Source: Narthecium ossifragum
Lineage: Eukaryota; Streptophyta; Magnoliopsida; Dioscoreales; Nartheciaceae
Length of the DNA: 64,000 bases
Direction: 5' to 3'
Assembly: GCA_963920575.1 (NCBI GenBank)
Contig: OY986966.1
Span: 13,161,297 to 13,225,296, forward strand
Translations under genes and position numbers: made by a program
Shown: positions 53,945-64,000 of the stretch, in pieces
How the letters are laid out: every line of letters begins with the position of its first letter
Position numbering within the stretch: the first letter of the stretch is position 1
The notes under the pieces: generated by a model
What the model saw: only the letters and a program-made list of their open reading frames with translations
What the model was told of the DNA's origin: nothing
Database searches by the model: none

Positions 53945-55304
53945 TGATACGAGCGGTGTACTCGTAATCCTCTCGTATTGGGTCTCTACTGCTCCAATCG
54001 ATCAAAACTGGCCTGATCGGACTTGATTTGAGTCCAATTGGTTGAATCTGGCAAGCTGGATCGGATCTGGCTTGAGCTGGTTCGGATCTGGCTGAGCCTG
54101 ACAGGATAGGACCTGACTGGGTGAAGGGGTTTGGCTGATTGAGTCAAGTGGGCTAGTTGACTGGGTCAACTGGGTCCTAATCAGAGTGGCTGATGGATTG
54201 GGTTAGGCGGAACCAACTTGGTTTGGGTTAACTGGTTTTGAACCAGGGATCCGACGGCTGAGGAGTCACCGGAGTGGATCGTCGGCGTAGGGCGTCGCCG
54301 GTGGTCGGGCCCTTGGCAGGAAGGGTCATGGGTTGATGGGGAACAGATCCAACGGCTCGGATCTTGGAGGTAAGTGGCGGATCGACCGGATCTAGGAGGT
54401 GGACGGCGGGTTTAGAGGAGGCCGGCGTTGGGGACGACGACGTGGAGCTCGGCGGGGCTTGGGACGGTCGGGATCGGGTCTAGGAAGGCCGGGGAAGGGT
54501 TTTAGGAAGGTTTGGGGATGAGATCTGGGTCGGGAAGGGGTTGACGGCGAGGGGAACAGAGATCGGGTTGTCGAGGGAAGGCGCCGGAGAAGATGGCGGA
54601 GGCGGTGAAGGTGCTGGCCGAGGTCGTGGGGTCTTGGGGAAGTGGTTGGTGACCTTGGTTGGCGACGGGGACGGCCGGAGGAGGCTGGGGAATGTCGGCC
54701 GGCGGAAGCCTAGGGTTGCAGCACGGGGAACAGAGGAAGAAGACGATGCTGATGTGGCAGGTGACGAGGAGATAGGGCGCTGACGTGGTGGAGAGAGAAA
54801 GTGATGGGAAGAGAGAAATTCCGGTGGAGACGGTGCCGGCTGCGGAGAAGGTGACCAGCGGGGAAGAATGTGGATTAATGGTGGATTTTCGGGTGGAATC
54901 TACATTATCTCTACTCCTATGATATTCTACTTCTATGAACTATTCTTAACTAATCATAATACTCTTCATCATCCCCCCCCCCCCCCCCCATAATACAAAC
55001 TAATGAGTTCCTTTTATAGAGACCTTGACAGAGTCCTAATCCAACTAGAAAACTCCCTTGCTCAATTAGCAAGTAATAAGACTATCAGACTCAACTCAAC
55101 TTCCTAACTCAAATGGACTCTTAATTAATTCCTAAAAATCAAATATAAATAGGACTCAATTAAATATAAAAGACTAATGATAAATCCAAATTAAATACTC
55201 TAGTTTACTAAAGAAGTCTAAGTCAAACTAGGAAAGAGGCTGAACCAGTTTGGTTCCTCTTCTCTGTTCGAGTCCAGTTGGTCGAGTCGGATCGACTCGT
55301 ATCA
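53945..55304 (-). mobile_element. G-family solo LTR in H pol
   Basis: 1360 bp, TGATACGAGCGGTG to CTCGTATCA. Flanks are AGATT (53940-53944) and AGATC (55305-55309), a 5-bp duplication with one change. It contains a run of C at 54967-54988. Confidence 0.88.
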
Positions 55305-55590
55305 AGATCAAGCATAGACGGGACCAGGTACTCAGAGGCAGATCGATACCGATAGTGATGGTCCGTTGGAGGCATGGCAATACCGAAGAGCTGACTTGGG
55401 AGCGAGAGGACCGAATGCGCCGAGGGTTCCCAAGATTTTTCCTTCATGCAGGTAGACTTTATTCGGGCGTTGGTGCCCCTAGTTGTAGCCTTGTTTTTGT
55501 TTGTGCAGATAGGCTTAGAGTGCTTGTTTCTTTTCTTCGGCCCTACCCTTAGTGAATTTTGCGGACGAAATTGCTTTAAGGGTGATAGGT
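55305..55590 (+). pseudogene. H pol C-terminus (chromodomain-like) and 3' untranslated end
   Basis: Resumes H pol after the G insertion: HRRDQVLRGRSIPIVMVRW, then NTEELTWEREDRMRR and FPRFF, the chromodomain-type end of Tekay/Del elements. A purine-rich tract, AAGGGTGATAGG, precedes the LTR. Confidence 0.75.
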
Positions 55591-55835
55591 TGTAAGGACC
55601 AGTTCCTCTGACCCGGCTCGGCCACGTCGGTCGAGGGTCGATCCTTTCTTGGCTTGTTTCCGCGTCGAGCGCGATCTGCTGATTATAATGTCTCTTTACG
55701 ACCCCAGGGCCAATTTGGGTAAATTGCGCCCTGCGGGTTGGGTTCACACGCGCGTAACACACACACGGCTTTATAATAATGATGTATGTGTTTGATTAGA
55801 CCATTAGGAGAGCTACAGATCAGAGGATCTGAGTT
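55591..55835 (+). mobile_element. H 3' LTR, truncated
   Basis: Begins TGTAAGGACCAG and resembles the D LTR start (TGTGAGGACC, then CAATTTGGGTAAATTGCGCC). It is cut after 245 bp by the plus-strand C LTR. Confidence 0.75.
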
Positions 55836-56600
55836 TGATACGGTTGGGACCCAAGCCCAACTGGGCCCAGCCAAGTGGAACCAAGTCCCGCTCTACCTGG
55901 GCTAGACCAACCCACGCCCAATTCTGGGGTAGGGCCCACACGTGGGATAGGCCCAGGAGGGACCCACGCAGGTCAGGGCCCACCTCCTAGGAGGATTTGG
56001 CCTTGGACCAGGTCCCAAGCCAAAGCCAACCTTAAGGAATCCTATTCCTAGCTGGTTATTTCATTAGTTGAGTCTTAATTGCTTTCCTAGTTGATTTCCT
56101 AGTTTGAGTCCAGTTTGTGCTTTGCTAGTTCATATTATGAGTCCTAGTTGGGTTGAGTCAAGTCACTTGCTGTTTTAGCAAATAGGTATCCAGGTTGGAG
56201 TAGAACTCTTTGAGGCCTCTATAAAAGGACCTCCATAGTTGTTGTTCCTATTCCTAGCTGGTTATTTCATTAGTTGAGTCTTAATTGCTGTTCCTAGTTG
56301 ATTTCTCTACAGTGCACGTCCCCGTCACCGGCGTCCATCCTTGGCTGTCGTGCTTCCCTCCACCACGTTCTCCAAGGCTTGGATCTCCAAGAGAAGCCAT
56401 CCAACCCTAGAGGAGCTGCAATGTATCCCTCTTCTCATCCGTCTCCTCCTCTAGTCTTCGCCTTCCTCGTCGAATACCTAGGGTCCTTCTCCTAAAACCC
56501 TAAAGGTAGATTCTCGACCTAGCCATAGATTTGGCTAAGGTGGAACTGAGACCAGGCAAGAGACCAGGTACCCGTGCCTACGAGAAGGCTCGGCGTAACA
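55836..56600 (+). mobile_element. Plus-strand C 5' LTR
   Basis: TGATACGGTTGGG to GGCGTAACA, 765 bp. It resembles 14096-14964 reversed but is shorter by about 100 bp: part of the middle is replaced or deleted near 56237-56312, where TCCTAGCTGGTTATTTC is repeated. TATA box TATAAAAGGACC near 56220. Confidence 0.82.
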
Positions 56601-56603
56601 ACA

Positions 56604-56615
56604 TGGTATCAGAGC
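56604..56615 (+). promoter_or_regulatory. Plus-strand C PBS (initiator-Met tRNA)
   Basis: TGGTATCAGAGC, three bases after the LTR end. Confidence 0.9.
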
Positions 56616-56662
56616 ACTGTTCCGTCGGCTGTGCCGCCCAAAGCCTTCCAGAAGCTGCGCTG

Positions 56663-56985
56663 ATGGCGGGAGATACCACCACCAGTGCCTCCATGGAGCG
56701 GGAAAGCTTCGTAACCAGAGGAGAGATGGAGGGCATCCATGGGTCGTTGCGGACGTTGGAAACCGCACAAGTGGAGACGCGGGATTGGCAGCAGGAGATG
56801 CAGATCATCACCCAAGGGATCTCGGAGAGGATTGCCTTTATGGCAATACAGATGCAAGGAAGGAATCAGGGAGCCATGGGCGAACCTGGAGGTAACCCTA
56901 ACCCTAACCCTAATCCACCTCCTACCATGAACTCTACTTCTCCTAGGTGTTCTCACATCACCCGCGCCCACGGTCGATCCAAACT
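56663..56985 (+). pseudogene. C gag N-terminal fragment
   Basis: Starts MAGDTTTSASMERESF and continues MEGIHGSLRTLETAQVETRD, nearly the same as the C gag at 12670-13971. Homology ends after CTCCTAGG at 56947. The next 38 bp are shared with 59149-59187 but not with C. A truncated G element interrupts at 56986. Confidence 0.85.
56886..56985 (+). repeat. 100-bp flank duplicated around the truncated G insertion (left copy)
   Basis: Nearly identical to 59087-59187 (101 bp). Contains the CCCTAA-like run, and both copies end AAACT. The left copy is followed by the G LTR and the right copy by unrelated sequence, CTTCTTCTTCC. Confidence 0.92.
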
Positions 56986-58294
56986 TGATACGAGCGGTCT
57001 ACTCGTAATCCTCTCGTATCGGGTCTCTACTGCTCCAATCGATCAGAATTAGCCTGATCGGACTTGATTGAGTCCAATTGGCTGAATCTGGCTAGCTGGA
57101 TCGGATCTGGCTTGAGCTGGATCGGATCTGGTTGAGCCTGATTGGATGGGACTTGACTGGATCAAGTTGACCAAGTTGGATTGGGCTGGATCCGGATTGA
57201 CTGGCTTGGCTGAACCAATAGACTTGGGCTGAGTCCGATTTGGTTGGGCTGGCTGGAAATAATCCGATGGCTGGGGGTTGCCGGAGTAGATCGCCGGCGT
57301 AGGGATGGCGACGGCGGTCGGGATCTTGGTAGGCAAGGTCGTACGACGATGGGGAAGAGATCTACCGGATCGGATCTGGGCGATAGGCCGCGGATTGGCC
57401 GGATCTACGAGGTCGGCGGAAGGGGTTTGGGTTCACCGGCGTCGGGGATGACGGGGGTGGCTCTGGGGACGTCGGGAAGGGTCGTGGATGGTCGTAAGGG
57501 TGTTAAGGACGGTTAACGAGGATTTTAGAGGGGTCTGGAGGTGAGATCGGGGTTAGACGCTGAAGGGTATGCGGAGCTGTGGAGTGGAGGTTGCCGGGGA
57601 AGACGACGGAGAGGACGATGGGCGACAGGGAAGATATAGCCGGAGTCGTGGGAGGGAGGGGAAGATAGTGGAGGTCTTGGATGGAGACGGGGCTGGCCGG
57701 AGAGACGGGGGAAAGGGTGCCGGCGGTGAAGCTTGGCTAGGGCACGGGAGAGGGGAGAGGAAGACGATGAACAGTGATGACGTGGCAGAAGGATGCTGAC
57801 CTGGTGGAGAGAGAAATTCCGGTGGAGGCGATGCCGGTTGCGGAGAAGATGACCGACGGGGAAGAAGGTGGATCTATGGTGGATTTTCGGGTGGAAACTA
57901 CATTACCTCTACTCCTATGATATTCTACTCCTATGATATTCTATCAACTATTCTTTATCATTCATCTCATGCATAACATAATACAAACTACTAAGGTACT
58001 TTTATAGAGACCTGACATAGTTCTAATCCAACTAGGAAACCCCCTTGCTTAATTAGCAAGTAATAAAGCTTTCTCACTCAACTCAACTTCCTAACTCAAA
58101 TGAACTCTTAATTAATTCATAACAATCAAATATCAAATAGGACTCAATTAAATATAAAAGACTAATGATAAATCCTAATCAAATACTCTAGTTTGAACTA
58201 GGGAGGTCCAAGTCAAACTAGGAAAGAGGCTGAACCAGTTTGGTTCCTCTTCTGGGTTCGGGTCCAGTTGGTCGAGTCGGATCGACTCGTATCA
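56986..58294 (-). mobile_element. G-family 3' LTR
   Basis: 1309 bp, TGATACGAGCGG to CTCGTATCA, followed by a G purine tract (minus strand TTGAAGGAAGGGGGA, 58295-58309). TATA box on the minus strand near 57992-58004. Confidence 0.88.
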
Positions 58295-59086
58295 TCCCCC
58301 TTCCTTCAAAATTGGCCTTGTCCTCAAGGCCAGAGTTAAGTCAGGTAGGATGGCTCTATGTGGATGGACCGAATCAACTTGCTTCTGTAGCTCTGGACTC
58401 GGTGGAGAGAAACCTGGTCGATCCCATGACGGGTCCAGGGGTAGCAGGGGCAGGGCTGAGGGAGCATCTGGGGGTCGATCTGACGGCTCAGGTAACTCCA
58501 AAAATATGATCTTCAATGGCTTTCCTGGATCATCCTCATCATGTCCCATCAATAGAGTTGCCCATGACCATAGGATGGGATCTGATCTCCATGGTCTGAT
58601 CAACTGTGCAGGGACTTGGCTTGAATCTGGGTCAAGCTGGCTTTGGTCCAATCTGAAGTGAGGATGGCTGGACCATGCTTCTGCTGCACTAGTTTGGGCT
58701 CGAAGTTGATTGAACCAAGTTGAATCTTCAGCTGTGCTGAGTCGTACTCTGTTCCAAACGTGTCTGACATGGTTGGCTCTACCGGTGTCAATCTGGACTT
58801 GAGTCAGTTGAGCCAAACCGGTGTTACCATCCATCATAGTCAGATCTGATCAGATTGAATATGTCATCTGGATAAGGAGGGTAGCTCCTTTAATGGCTCA
58901 TATCAACCTTTGAATGCTTGATCAACGGCTGAGGATGCATCTTGATCACCTGGAGTTGATCTGGATGGTCCTGATTGCTGGGGACTCTTGGATCAGGTTC
59001 AGATCGAAGATCGGAACCACTGGATCGAAGATCAGGCTGATCAAACGGCTGGATCAAGTTGCAGTCTTGATCGGACGGCTGAGAAG
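58295..59086 (-). pseudogene. G internal ORF, C-terminal part, 5'-truncated
   Basis: Minus-strand frames 58292-58837 and 58890-59129. It contains RPWRSDPILWSWATLLMG then DEDDPGKPLK, and near the end a chromovirus-like tail that is out of frame. It matches 107-536 very closely. Everything 5' of it (leader ORF, PBS, 5' LTR) is missing at 59086. Confidence 0.75.
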
Positions 59087-59187
59087 CTGGAGGTAACCCT
59101 AACCCTAACCCTAATCCACCTCCTACCATGAACCCTACTTCTCCTAGGTGTTCTCACATCACCCGCGCCCCACGGTCGATCCAAACT
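59087..59187 (+). repeat. 100-bp flank duplicated around the truncated G insertion (right copy)
   Basis: Second copy of 56886-56985, with one added C and a few substitutions. Confidence 0.92.
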
Positions 59188-59480
59188 CTTCTTCTTCCTT
59201 CCTCATCACCGACTGCCGGCCATCGTCGCCTCTCTGGCCGCTCCCAGCCCCCCAAACCACCTCCAACACCTTCGCCATCTTCTCCTCTACCCCCTCCCGG
59301 TCTCTTCTTCCGCCTATTTCATCTCTTCCGACGCCGGTGAGCGTCCCCTGTTTCTTCCGCCATCTCCTATCATCCCTTCCACTGCTTCCCACCGCCTCTA
59401 GCCACCTCCAGCACCTGCCTCCGGGCGTCACGATGATTTTGCCACCATATTCTTCAAGTCTTTACATATGTCTCTAATGT
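59188..59480 (+). other. Pyrimidine- and GC-rich segment of unknown origin
   Basis: Open frames of 70-109 codons rich in Pro and Ser. GCCGGTGAGCG at 59335 looks like a splice donor. It is not found elsewhere in the window. It could be a piece of a host gene 5' end or of E. No homology recognised. Confidence 0.3.
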
Positions 59481-60732
59481 TTTATGGTGATTTCTATGGT
59501 TTTATTCTTTTAATCTCTTCTAGAGACATGAATTCATTCAAGGATGACGAATTCTTCTTATGGGCGGTGTGGTGATCGTCTTTTATGCGAGCCAACTACT
59601 TATAGCGCGATATTTACGGTGATCTCTACCATTTTCCTTGCTTTATTTTTATAACTTAGTGTAATTGGGGACAATTACATTCAAGTTGGGGGGTACTTTC
59701 TAGGAATTTGATTTTTATTTTTATACATCCCTTGAAATATGTCAAAAGGATAAAATTATGATATGATTTGACAAAGATGCAGGGTTTAGAAATTTATTTT
59801 ATGAATTATTCTGAGACTTGTATGTCATATAAGAAATAGTAAATTTTTGCTATGCATGATATTATTTCTATACTTTAACACTTTTACCATGATTTAAGGA
59901 TTACTTGACATATCCTAATGCACATGTTCACTTCCACATGTTAAGGGGTTGATATTAGATTCTAAGCATAATACTAGGATAGATTTACAATTCTATGTCA
60001 TGACACAGAAAATACATAAACACATGCAATTATCTGAGTATGCGAAAAAAAATGGATTTTCAACTTAGTAACCGGGCAGCGTGCCTAGCCAGCATGGTGT
60101 TCGCGTAAAACGGTTGAATTTCTTGAAAAAAAAGAAAAAAGAAAAGAAAAAAAGGGTTTCATATTTAGCCAGCATGGTGTTCGCGTAAAACAGTTGGAAT
60201 TCCTGATGAAAAAAATGAATAAAAACAGATATTGTTATGTGATAAGTGGAAGATATGTGCTTGGATAGGATTGTGATCTTGAATAGTTGAAGTGCTTAGA
60301 TATAATTGATGCTCTGAAGCATGTGGAACCCCAATCACACACAGGAGTGTTAAAGTTGTTTTTAATCATGATTAAATATGTTGAAGTGTTGGAAATATGT
60401 TATGACATGTTTTGATTTACTATGTTTTTATGTGAATATGAGTTGAAGGGTATATTTATGGATATTATTTTTTTATTTCATGCATTAGAGTTGATGAATA
60501 TTATAGTTGATTTCTAATGATATATTCAAGGGATTGTATAGATGTTTGTGGGTGTCATCCCTGAAAACCCTCAGGAGACTATAACTCCTCCACTGGGGTA
60601 ACCCAGGGGTTTAAAGGCTTGTTGCACATGCTAAGTGCAATCGTGAGACCTACGAAAGTGGCTAGTTAGATTTATTGCTTTCTTCTTGTATTTTCTTTGC
60701 TCGAGGACTAGCAAAGTGTAAGTTGGGGGGTG
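59481..60732 (+). mobile_element. E 3' internal untranslated region
   Basis: AT-rich, non-coding. TTCAAGTTGGGGGG at 59683 and AAGTTGGGGGGTG just before the LTR (60720-60732) are polypurine tracts. A 36-bp sequence (TAGCCAGCATGGTGTTCGCG and on) occurs at 60086 and 60166, separated by a poly-purine A/G stretch. Confidence 0.65.
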
Positions 60733-62168
60733 TGATGAGTCACTATATATTCATACTTAAACCCCGTAATTTATATTTGTTAGCCCGAGAGTGTTTGTAT
60801 TTAATAGTTTGTTAAGTTATTTCAGGTTTAATGAAGATTCAAGTTAGAAAATACAGAAAAGGACTAATATGTGGAAATTACGCTGCTCCGCTGTCAGTTT
60901 GGAAAGAATTCACCAAATTCTCCAGATAAATCTTAAATTGCTGAAATTTGGAGGACTTATAGAAGACTTCAAGATGAGCAACGTTCATGTTGGACACTTC
61001 GTGAGATTCCTGATGGTATGATAGCAGATTTGAAGAATACATGAAGATACATAAGCTGGAAGACTGGTCCGTCGACGCCCAGGAGAATATTCGCCAAATA
61101 TTCTAGATAAGTCCAAATAATGTCAAATCTTCGGGACAGGATAGAAGACTTCCTAATCTACATCTTTCATGTTGAGAACATTTCCAAATTCCGGACCGGT
61201 TGAACCCAGTCGCGATCGGAAGAAGCTGTCAGGATTGAACCAGGAAATCCGAGTTCACTAGAGGTCTAACTCAACCCTAAAACCCTAACCCGGGAATTAA
61301 GATATAAAAAGGGTTTTGTGGCTGGAAAACGGGGGAGGCCTCCATAGAGAGAAAAAGAGGGATTCAGATTGGAGAAGAAGACGGAGATGCGGCGTGGATC
61401 CCTAACCTTCTTCATCGAATACATGGATCTCATCCAAAAGATGAGTGGCTAAACTCTATACTTAGGGATCTCATGAAGCTTTAGTGTAGCTTCTTTGTAT
61501 TTTCTAGTTTGATTCTTGTTATCGTTTCAAAGACATGATCCTATGAATATGGTTTTATTTTATAAAGAGTTGAGGGAACAGAGTTCCTCGATGTACATTC
61601 AGACCTACTTGATTGCTGTTCTTGATGGTAGAGATTCGTAGGATGGTTTTTATGTTGCTTTTGTGTATGCCTTTGAGATAATCTATACTAGATGAAGATA
61701 GCTTGTACTCAGATTAAGTTCGAAGACAATCTATGCTAAGTTTGGATAGGTTATGCCTTAGGGAAACAATCGCTTTATTTTAGGGATTCATGTAAGCTTA
61801 AGAAGCTGTGAATCCATAATGTCGAGATAAGAAAACAAGAGGATAACTAGAGAATACGGGAAGTGAAACTAAAGTGGATTGAGTAATCCCTAAGTTTTCT
61901 CTCAGTGATCTACTTCAATTTCTTTAATCGCTTCCTTAATTAGTTTTAATTAATCAGTTCCTAAAACCCCAAATCAATCCTTCTTCGCTTTAGGACTAGA
62001 GTGTTGAGAGTTAATTCTGATGTTTCTTTGTTAGTCAAAGTTTTCCCTGAGGACCGACCCCATATTTCACCATTATTCTATCTTATTAATTTAGTGTTGA
62101 AAGAAAGGTTTATAAATTTCTAAATTGCGTTTTGCATACGTTTTAACGACGACGTTTGTGAGCGATCA
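60733..62168 (+). mobile_element. E 3' LTR
   Basis: 1436 bp, TGATGAGTCAC to GAGCGATCA, preceded by a polypurine tract. Aligns throughout with 537-1988 but with many differences, so the two are not a young pair. TATA-like ATATAAAAAGGG near 61303. Confidence 0.82.
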
Positions 62169-62394
62169 CCAGCCACGGAAGATCTGGTTGGAGCTGAGCT
62201 TGAAGAGGAGACCACAGTCCTAGCTGAGGATGGAGAACCCTCACTTGGCATGATGATTGGCCAAGTGCTTGTGGCTTTTCCAGCTACCGAGGACTCGGTA
62301 GAGGACCCGCTGCCGTCGCCTACTTCGGATCCTCTACTACCTGATCCGGACAACATCTCCCATGGCCAACCTGAGTTCAGTCCAGGTCTCACGG
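62169..62394 (+). pseudogene. C post-gag segment
   Basis: Matches the reverse complement of about 12452-12677 closely (EDLVGAELEEETTVLAEDGE, then EDPLPSPTSDPLLPDP). Continuation of the plus-strand C element; it ends at an abrupt junction with TGTTATGAGCC. Confidence 0.8.
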
Positions 62395-63928
62395 TGTTAT
62401 GAGCCAATTCAGAACTGAACCAGATCCAAACCCAAGGAGGCTGATACGAGTCAATCCGACTCGACCAACTGGACCCGAGCCCAGAAGAGGACCCAAACTG
62501 GTGCAACCTCTTTCCTAGTTTGAATTGGACTTCCCTAGTTCAAACTAGAGTATTTAATTAGGATTTATCATTAGTCTTTATATTTAATTGAGTCCTAGTT
62601 ATTATATGCTTCCCTAGTTAAAATTGTTAGGAATTGATGAAGAGTCCATGTGAGTTGGTAAGTCAAGTTGAGTAGGGAAACCTTATTACTTGCTCATTAA
62701 GCAAGGGGGTTTTAGAGTTGGATTAGGACTCTGTCAAGGTCTCTATAAAAGGACCTTAGTAGTTTGTATTAGGTAATGCATGAGATGAATGAAGAATTAT
62801 GAATTATTAGGAGTAGTTGATAAATTATCATAGGAGTAGAGATAATATAGTTTCCACCATATATCTACCATAGATCCACCTTCTTCCTCGTCGGTCATCT
62901 TCTCCGCAGCCGGCACCGCCTCCACCGGTATTTTTCTCTCCCCGTCACTTTCTCTCTCCTCCACGTCATCGCCACGTCACCCGCTACTGTTCATCGTCTT
63001 CCTCTCTCTCCCGTGCTTCTAACCCTAGCTTCGCCGGCCACCCTTCCTGTTCCCTCTCCGGCCAGCCCCGTCGCCATCCAAGACCTCCAATGCCTTCCCC
63101 TATCTCCCACGACTCCGGCAATATCCTTCACGTCGTCCTTCACCGTCTCCGGTGATATCCACCGCCGTCCACCCTCCGAGCTCCGCTGCCCTCTACCCCG
63201 ATCCTGCCCTAAACACCTCTAAAATCCTCCCCAGACTCCTATAAAGACCTTCCCTGACCGTTTCCGACATCCTAAGCCACCCACGAGCCCCGCCGTCGTC
63301 TCCGACGCCGGTCAACCCAAACCCGCCGCCATCGACCTCTAGATCCCGCCGATCTAGCCATCCTCAGACCAATCCACTCCGGTGGATCTCTTCCCCATCA
63401 ACCCACAAACCTTCCTGCCACTATTCCGACAGCCGCCGCCGCCCCTACGCCGGCGATCTACTCCGGCGACTCCTCAGCCGTCAGATCTTCCCCAGCCGAT
63501 CTTGACCAACTCAGCCATTGGATCAAGTCCGGTTCAGCCAAGCCAAGCCACTTAGCCCCAATCAAGTCAAGCCTGACCCAATTCCTTGAGCTAGATTCGA
63601 TCCAATTAGCCAAATCAGCCAGTTGGACTCAATCAAGCCCGATCAGACTCAATTCTGATCGATTGGAGCAGTAGAGACCCATTACGAGAGGATCACGAGT
63701 AGACCGCTCGTAACAGAGGCAATTCAGAACTGAACCGGATCCAAACCCAAGCCCAAGCATGGGCGGATCCATGATGGACCCATGGCCCTTGGGCGGCTCA
63801 GCCAAGCAGGTCCTAGTTGGTTATTTCATTAGTTGAGTCTTAATTGTTTTCCTAGTTGATTTCCTAGTTTGAGTCCAATTTGTTCTTTGCTAGTTCAGAT
63901 TATGAGTCCTAGTTGGGTTGAGTCAAGT
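62395..63928 (+). mobile_element. C-like LTR (I) fragment carrying a G solo LTR
   Basis: TGTTATGAGCCAATTCAG begins an LTR-like sequence. After the G insertion it continues to GTCCTAGTTGGTTATTTC and on, which aligns with the C LTR. A 36-bp stretch (GAGCCAATTCAGAACTGAAC and on) was tandemly doubled before the G insertion, since it occurs at 62401 and 63716. Confidence 0.6.
62442..63715 (+). mobile_element. G-family solo LTR with target duplication GAGGC
   Basis: 1274 bp, TGATACGAGTCAATCC to GCTCGTAACA, plus orientation. Flanked by GAGGC at 62437-62441 and 63716-63720. TATA box TATAAAA at 62744-62750. Confidence 0.93.
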
Positions 63929-64000
63929 TGATACGAGCGGTCTACTCGTAATCCTCTCGTATCGGGTCTCTACTGCTCCAATCGATCAGAATCGGCCTGA
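63929..64000 (-). mobile_element. G-family LTR, cut by window edge
   Basis: TGATACGAGCGGTCTACTCG and on, identical in start to 2874 and 56986. Confidence 0.85.

Overview
This window is plant repeat DNA. I see no ordinary host gene, tRNA, rRNA or CRISPR array. It is a stack of nested LTR retrotransposons plus one DNA transposon. The plant assignment rests on four things: Ty3/gypsy chromovirus pol genes with chromodomain-type C-termini, a Tat-lineage pol with a second RNase H, a plant mobile domain (PMD) gene, and PBS sites matching plant initiator-Met and Asp tRNAs. The species cannot be named. Family letters are mine: G and N are non-autonomous elements with proline-rich ORFs; C is a chromovirus sharing leader, tail and LTR ends with them; D and H are Tekay/Del-like chromoviruses; E is an Athila/Tat-type element with a tRNA-Asp PBS; F is a Tat-lineage element; I is a C-like LTR.

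Layout. 1-2519: E LTR pieces and leader interrupting a G internal region. 2520-6291: G leader ORF and 5' LTR, the LTR split by a Mutator-like element (4030-6144) with 84-bp TIRs and a 9-bp target duplication. 6292-14964: minus-strand chromovirus C, its 3' LTR split by a G solo LTR and its integrase split by a D solo LTR; protease, RT and RNase H are deleted. 14965-20690: D LTR remnant, then truncated N1 whose LTR holds another D solo LTR. 20691-47012: an LTR-internal-LTR-internal-LTR array of N elements (N2, N4). A complete N3 (24,474-26,963 ORF) sits in N2, and the 14.9-kb element F sits in N4. 47013-55835: plus-strand H with decayed gag-pol, carrying an N solo LTR and a G solo LTR. 55836-62394: plus-strand C remnant interrupted by a truncated G and by the 3' half of E. 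62395-64000: I LTR with a G solo LTR, then another G LTR.

Nine insertions have target-site duplications that I could read directly, so the relative order of events is well fixed. Two features are least like a textbook retrotransposon graveyard. First, N3 carries one uninterrupted ORF of about 829 codons that joins a chromovirus gag leader to an unrecognised segment and then to the chromovirus pol tail; a block of that segment recurs in G and N copies. Second, F carries, antisense to gag-pol, a five-exon gene with a plant mobile domain and a C-terminal coiled coil, and its own PBS region has been replaced by a 40-bp copy of its target flank.
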